NCBI GenBank assembly: GCA_910578885.1
Contig: CAJTSH010000010.1
Location: 1-64,000 of the forward strand
Direction: 5' to 3'
Length of the DNA stretch: 64,000 nt
From: an uncultured Lachnospiraceae bacterium
GTDB taxonomy: Bacteria > Bacillota > Clostridia > Lachnospirales > Lachnospiraceae
The notes beneath the pieces were generated by a model that had not been told where the DNA came from, did no database searches, and was given only the letters and a program-made list of their open reading frames with translations. A program made the translations under genes and the position numbers. This document shows, in pieces, positions 60,481-64,000 of this stretch (the first letter of the stretch is position 1; each line of letters starts with the position of its first letter).

Positions 60481-63400
60481 TTATTTCACTGTCTGGGTCA
60501 TAATTGCTGTGTCTTTTCTTCCAGCCTCGCCCACTGGCGTATAGCCAAACATATAAGAAACATTTGTTCCATTGCCGACTTTTTCAGCAGTGGTATATGT
60601 GAAATATCCTGCCTTGCTTCCGTTTTTCTCCATTACTGCACCGCCCAGATCGGAAAGAGCTGGATTTGTCTTATTATAGCCCCAATATACCATTGGTGCA
60701 AATGCAGCTTCATTAGCGTAAACATAGAAAGTCAATGTTCCGTCTGCATTATGTTTGATACCATACTCGCCCTCCGTCACTTCCTCTTCCTGTACAGGAG
60801 CCTTCATTTCAGAGATTGTCTTACTGAAAATTGCTGTATCCATTCTTCCTGCTCCGTCTACCGGCGTATAGCTGAACATATAGGAAACGGTATCTGTACC
60901 TGCATATGCAGCAGCAGTCGTATAGCTGTAATAATCTGCTCCCAACGCTGCATTTTTCTCTAATACCACTCCGCCAAGCTCCCATAACTGCGGATTGGAT
61001 TTATTGATTCCCCAATAAAGCATTGGCGCAAGAGCGGTGTCTTTTGCCTTTACATAGAAGGTCAATGTTCCGTCGGTATTCTGATATACGCCGTACTCAT
61101 CGCTGACTGTCACTTCACCGGAACCGCCGGTTTCGCCGCCGACTTCTCCTCCGGTCTCTCCACCGGTTTCACCGCCTGTTTCTCCTCCAACTTCGCCGCC
61201 TGTTTCTCCTCCGGTCTCACCGCCGACATTTCCGCCTGCGTCCAGATCAGACACCTTTTTGCTTATAATAGAGGTATCCATTCTTCCTTCACCGTCTACC
61301 GGCGTATAGCTGAACATATAGGAAACGGTATCCGTATCCGCAAATGCCGCCTCTGTGGTATAGCTAAAGTAATCTGCTCCCAGAGAAGCATTCTTTGTCA
61401 ATGCAACTCCGCCCAAATCGGAAAGAGACGGGTTGTTTTTGTTTACGCCCCAATAAAGCATTGGTGCAAGAGACGTATCCTTTGCCTTTGCATAGAAAGT
61501 TAACGTTCCATTTGTATTCTGAAGCACACCATATTCATCACTGACTGTCACTTCATTGCCTGAGCCACCGGTTTCGCCGCCTTCATTTCCACCGCCTGTT
61601 TCACTGCCTGAACCGCCTTCATTCTCGCCGCCTGTTTCACCTGTTGCCTGCTTCTTCACAGTTACCGTACAGGTTGCGGTAATTGCAGGATTTGCTGTAG
61701 ACGCCGCCGTAATCACTGCCGTTCCTTCGCCGACTGCCGTAATCTGACCTGCATTTACAGTCGCTACTGTTTCATTGGAAGATGTCCATGTTACATTTCT
61801 CTGTGTTGTATTGCTTGGCGTACAAATCTTTGTAAGATTTGCTGTCTGTCCCTGCTTCAATTCTACGGAAGTCTTATCCAGACTTAATCCCTCAATCGGA
61901 ACTGCCTTTACATCTTCACTTCCCTCTTCTTTATAAACACGTACATAATCTACCAACATTTCTGCGGAACTAAAATCTGCTCCCGGCAGAACTCCGCCGT
62001 CAAACCAGCCGCCCACTGCAAGATTCATAATAATATAGAAATCCTGATCAAAAGGCGCCGTATCGGAATCGCTTGCTGTGGAATACCACTGGCTCTTTGG
62101 AATATACTGGAAGAACTCGCCGTCTACATACCATGTGATATTATCCTCTTCCCAGATAACGCTGTATACATGATAGCCGTCGTCAAAGGTTGAACCTTCC
62201 GGGAAAATATAATCGGTTCCGGTATATCTGTTGTTCGGCCACTGTCCGCCGTAATGGATGGTTCCGCTGGATGCGTTCGTCACTCTTCCCCTTGCTTCCA
62301 TAACGTCAATCTCACCGGATGCCGCCCATGTTCCGTAGCTTTCATCATTTGGAAGCATCCACAGAGCCGGCCACAATCCGTTTCCAGCCGGAAGCTTTGC
62401 TCTGAAATCAATTCGTCCATATGTAAAGGATACTTTATCCTTGGAAATAATTTTTCCTGAAGAATAATTTGCCGTCACCTTTGTCTGTGCCGCATCGGTG
62501 CAGGTAAATGTATATGGCTCATATTTTGCAATCAGATGCAATGCACCATCTTTTACAAAAGTATTCTCTGTACTATCGGTATAATATTCTGCTTCATTGT
62601 TTCCCCATCCAAAGGTGTTCGGGTCTGATGGGTCTAAGAAATATCCGGTATTGTAGCTCCAGCTGCTCATATCAAGAGTATTTCCGTTGAATTCATCGTT
62701 GTAATAGAGATTCCAGCCGTCTAATGCATCCGGGTCGCTGTTGTCACCGCCTACGGTAATATTCTCAATCTCTACATCCTCCGGTCTGTATGCGTCCGGT
62801 GCGCCGATAAACTGATACTCAATGTAGTTGGAACCTACGGCTCCGCCCCTCACGCCATTCTCCGGATATCCGATACGCAGTTTGAAATTCTCGGTAATCG
62901 GCTGGAACCAAAGACCGTATACGTAATCGTCAAAATATCCCCACTGATTCTTGGAAGAATAGCTGACATATCCGTTTCCCTGATAATACCATCCGCTTAA
63001 GGCGCTGTTAGAAAATTCTACCCAGTTTCCGGTACTTTCATTGTAATACTCAATCACAAAGTTGTCTAATTCCTTATTCGTCGGAAGGTTATCCGTCGCT
63101 GTGCCTCCCAGATATGGGAATACAACTCCCGCTGCGCCTGTCGCAGAATCAGCAGTAATTGTCGTTGCGCCATTCGCATATACGGAATAATTGCTGCGGG
63201 TCGTATCAGAATATGTAATGGTATAAACAAGCGAAATTTCTTCCTTGTCTTTCAGTGCAAACTTCACTTGAATAGGACCTGATTCTTCTACCTTGAACCA
63301 ATATCCATACTGCTCGATTCCAAAATTCGTATTGTAAATCCATCCGCTCTCTGCATTATTGTCGATATTGACATATGCGCTGTCCGGCTCATTTAATTTT

Positions 63401-64000
63401 TTAACATAAGCAACTATATTGTCTGCGCTTGTCGGATAGCTTCCACCTTGTGCAATCGCATTCGGGAATGCAATGAATCCGCTTCCGTTACGGCTCCCGG
63501 AAATTGTTGTTTCCCCTACCGGAGCTAATGCTGTAACTGCAGATGTATCTGTTGTATTTAAAATCAGATTATAATCAAGTGTCACACTCGGATTACTTTT
63601 GGAATATAACTGTAAATAAGTGCTCTCTGTCACCTTGAACCAGTATCCGCTGGAACCGCCTTCTGACCAGTGTCCCCAGTTGCTGTTGTACACATACTTG
63701 CTGACTGTATCAATGTCTTTCCACACGCCGTCCACTTTTACATTCACGCCCAGATCTGCGGCTACATCCCCCCATGTGTCCGCACCTCCGTTGAATTTCG
63801 GCATACGAAAACCAAAGCTGGCTTCTGACATGGCTGATGCGGTAAACGTAGGTCCCTCATCATATGCCATCGAGTGAATCACTGTACTTTCATTCGTTGC
63901 CGCAGCCACAGGGGCGGCAGATGGTGCAATTCCTGTAACCGTTACGGCTACAGCCATCAAGAAACTTAAGCAGCATTTTCTCCAATTACTCTTTCTTCTC
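60481..64000 (-). CDS. Secreted modular GH16 beta-glucanase (laminarinase-type), 5' end outside window
   Basis: More than 1,170 residues; the frame stays open to the window edge, so the start lies just beyond. The N-terminus reads RKSNWRKCCLSFLMAVAVTV then Ala-rich sequence, i.e. a signal peptide. Order: three related ~110-residue beta-modules (about 63850-62830), a GH16 domain (about 62750-61930) with catalytic GEIDVMEARG (ExDxxE, the laminarinase-type beta-bulge motif) near 62285-62315, a Big2 domain, a Gly/Glu/Thr linker, and three ~90-residue modules (EYGV-NGTLTFYxKAKD pattern) joined by GGETGG repeats and possibly carbohydrate-binding (CBM56-like, tentative). It should cut beta-1,3- or mixed-linked glucan outside the cell. 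No anchor is seen. Confidence 0.88.
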   Translation of the reverse strand, partial: RRKSNWRKCCLSFLMAVAVTVTGIAPSAAPVAAATNESTVIHSMAYDEGPTFTASAMSEASFGFRMPKFNGGADTWGDVAADLGVNVKVDGVWKDIDTVSKYVYNSNWGHWSEGGSSGYWFKVTESTYLQLYSKSNPSVTLDYNLILNTTDTSAVTALAPVGETTISGSRNGSGFIAFPNAIAQGGSYPTSADNIVAYVKKLNEPDSAYVNIDNNAESGWIYNTNFGIEQYGYWFKVEESGPIQVKFALKDKEEISLVYTITYSDTTRSNYSVYANGATTITADSATGAAGVVFPYLGGTATDNLPTNKELDNFVIEYYNESTGNWVEFSNSALSGWYYQGNGYVSYSSKNQWGYFDDYVYGLWFQPITENFKLRIGYPENGVRGGAVGSNYIEYQFIGAPDAYRPEDVEIENITVGGDNSDPDALDGWNLYYNDEFNGNTLDMSSWSYNTGYFLDPSDPNTFGWGNNEAEYYTDSTENTFVKDGALHLIAKYEPYTFTCTDAAQTKVTANYSSGKIISKDKVSFTYGRIDFRAKLPAGNGLWPALWMLPNDESYGTWAASGEIDVMEARGRVTNASSGTIHYGGQWPNNRYTGTDYIFPEGSTFDDGYHVYSVIWEEDNITWYVDGEFFQYIPKSQWYSTASDSDTAPFDQDFYIIMNLAVGGWFDGGVLPGADFSSAEMLVDYVRVYKEEGSEDVKAVPIEGLSLDKTSVELKQGQTANLTKICTPSNTTQRNVTWTSSNETVATVNAGQITAVGEGTAVITAASTANPAITATCTVTVKKQATGETGGENEGGSGSETGGGNEGGETGGSGNEVTVSDEYGVLQNTNGTLTFYAKAKDTSLAPMLYWGVNKNNPSLSDLGGVALTKNASLGADYFSYTTEAAFADTDTVSYMFSYTPVDGEGRMDTSIISKKVSDLDAGGNVGGETGGETGGEVGGETGGETGGETGGEVGGETGGSGEVTVSDEYGVYQNTDGTLTFYVKAKDTALAPMLYWGINKSNPQLWELGGVVLEKNAALGADYYSYTTAAAYAGTDTVSYMFSYTPVDGAGRMDTAIFSKTISEMKAPVQEEEVTEGEYGIKHNADGTLTFYVYANEAAFAPMVYWGYNKTNPALSDLGGAVMEKNGSKAGYFTYTTAEKVGNGTNVSYMFGYTPVGEAGRKDTAIMTQTVK
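61117..61237 (-). repeat. GGETGG/GGEVGG linker repeats in the GH16 gene
   Basis: About nine tandem 12-base units encoding GGET or GGEV in the linker between the first and second C-terminal modules. A shorter similar linker lies near 61550-61640. These simple repeats can vary in number and act as flexible spacers. Confidence 0.85.

Noticed and set aside
61117..61237. Regular 12-base repeats that might be taken for a CRISPR-like array.
   Set aside because: They are in frame, encode a GGETGG protein linker and have no spacers or adjacent cas genes.
1..64000. tRNA, rRNA, tmRNA, phage or insertion-sequence features.
   Set aside because: No cloverleaf, rRNA-like stretch, transposase, integrase or terminal inverted repeat pair could be recognised by eye. 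A covariance-model search would be decisive.

Overview
The window looks like a chromosomal segment of a low-to-mid GC Gram-positive gut anaerobe of the class Clostridia, most likely family Lachnospiraceae. This is inferred from strong AGGAGG-type ribosome binding sites, a CIRCE-controlled groESL, a one-piece pyruvate:ferredoxin oxidoreductase, a YlqF/RnhB/YlqG/YlqH block, a DUF512-Der-PlsY-GpsA block, BspA-like leucine-rich-repeat surface proteins and Uma2/Rpn-type accessory genes. No rRNA, tRNA, CRISPR array, phage module or insertion sequence was found. Almost every gene lies on the minus strand. The plus-strand genes are a GH3 beta-glucosidase, a small Xre regulator and a SulP transporter.

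Layout. 0.2-2.2 kb: groES-groEL behind a sigma-A promoter and a perfect CIRCE operator. 2.4-5 kb: a Cof-type HAD phosphatase, a decayed Big2/LRR surface-protein remnant, and the vitamin B6 synthase pair pdxS-pdxT. 5-9.5 kb: an EamA exporter and an AraC regulator (with an early stop codon) divergent from a domain-permuted GH3 enzyme. 9.5-15.5 kb: a 1,836-residue BspA-like secreted protein divergent from a small Xre regulator that lacks a normal start codon, with a large palindrome over the promoter between them. 15.5-18.6 kb: a small accessory island of two Uma2 nucleases, a truncated Rpn-like tail, nested hairpins, an N-terminally shortened HipA-like kinase and an HTH partner next to a run of 13 G. 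18.7-24.8 kb: gltD-gltB glutamate synthase. 25.1-27.9 kb: a lipoprotein, a secreted amidase-like protein and a CPBP membrane protease. 27.9-32.7 kb: a phosphatase and a nearly complete folate set (folBK fusion, folP, HD protein, folE, folC), contiguous with parC and parE (to 37.0 kb). 37-40.8 kb: a CdaR-type regulator, an MsmK/UgpC-type ABC ATPase, a phosphoribosyltransferase-like protein and dUTPase. 40.8-49.3 kb: gpsA, plsY, der, DUF512 radical SAM protein, ABC permease and ATPase, pgeF and yraN. 49.3-54.8 kb: ylqH, ylqG, rnhB, lepB, rbgA, a second lepB and rplS. 54.9-58.5 kb: nifJ. 58.7-60.4 kb: SulP transporter. 60.5 kb to the edge: a modular secreted GH16 beta-glucanase whose start codon lies outside the window.

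How it fits together. The housekeeping blocks serve protein folding, cofactor synthesis (B6, folate), nitrogen assimilation, chromosome decatenation, phospholipid synthesis, ribosome assembly and secretion. The accessory parts point to glycan use (GH3, GH16, MsmK) and surface adhesion (BspA-like).

The most unusual observations are signs of gene decay or switching. They are an AraC gene with TAA as its third codon, an Xre gene starting with ATA beside a palindromic operator, a G13 tract at the start of a toxin-antitoxin-like HTH gene, a truncated kinase, and an LRR/Big2 remnant overlapping the 3' end of pdxT.
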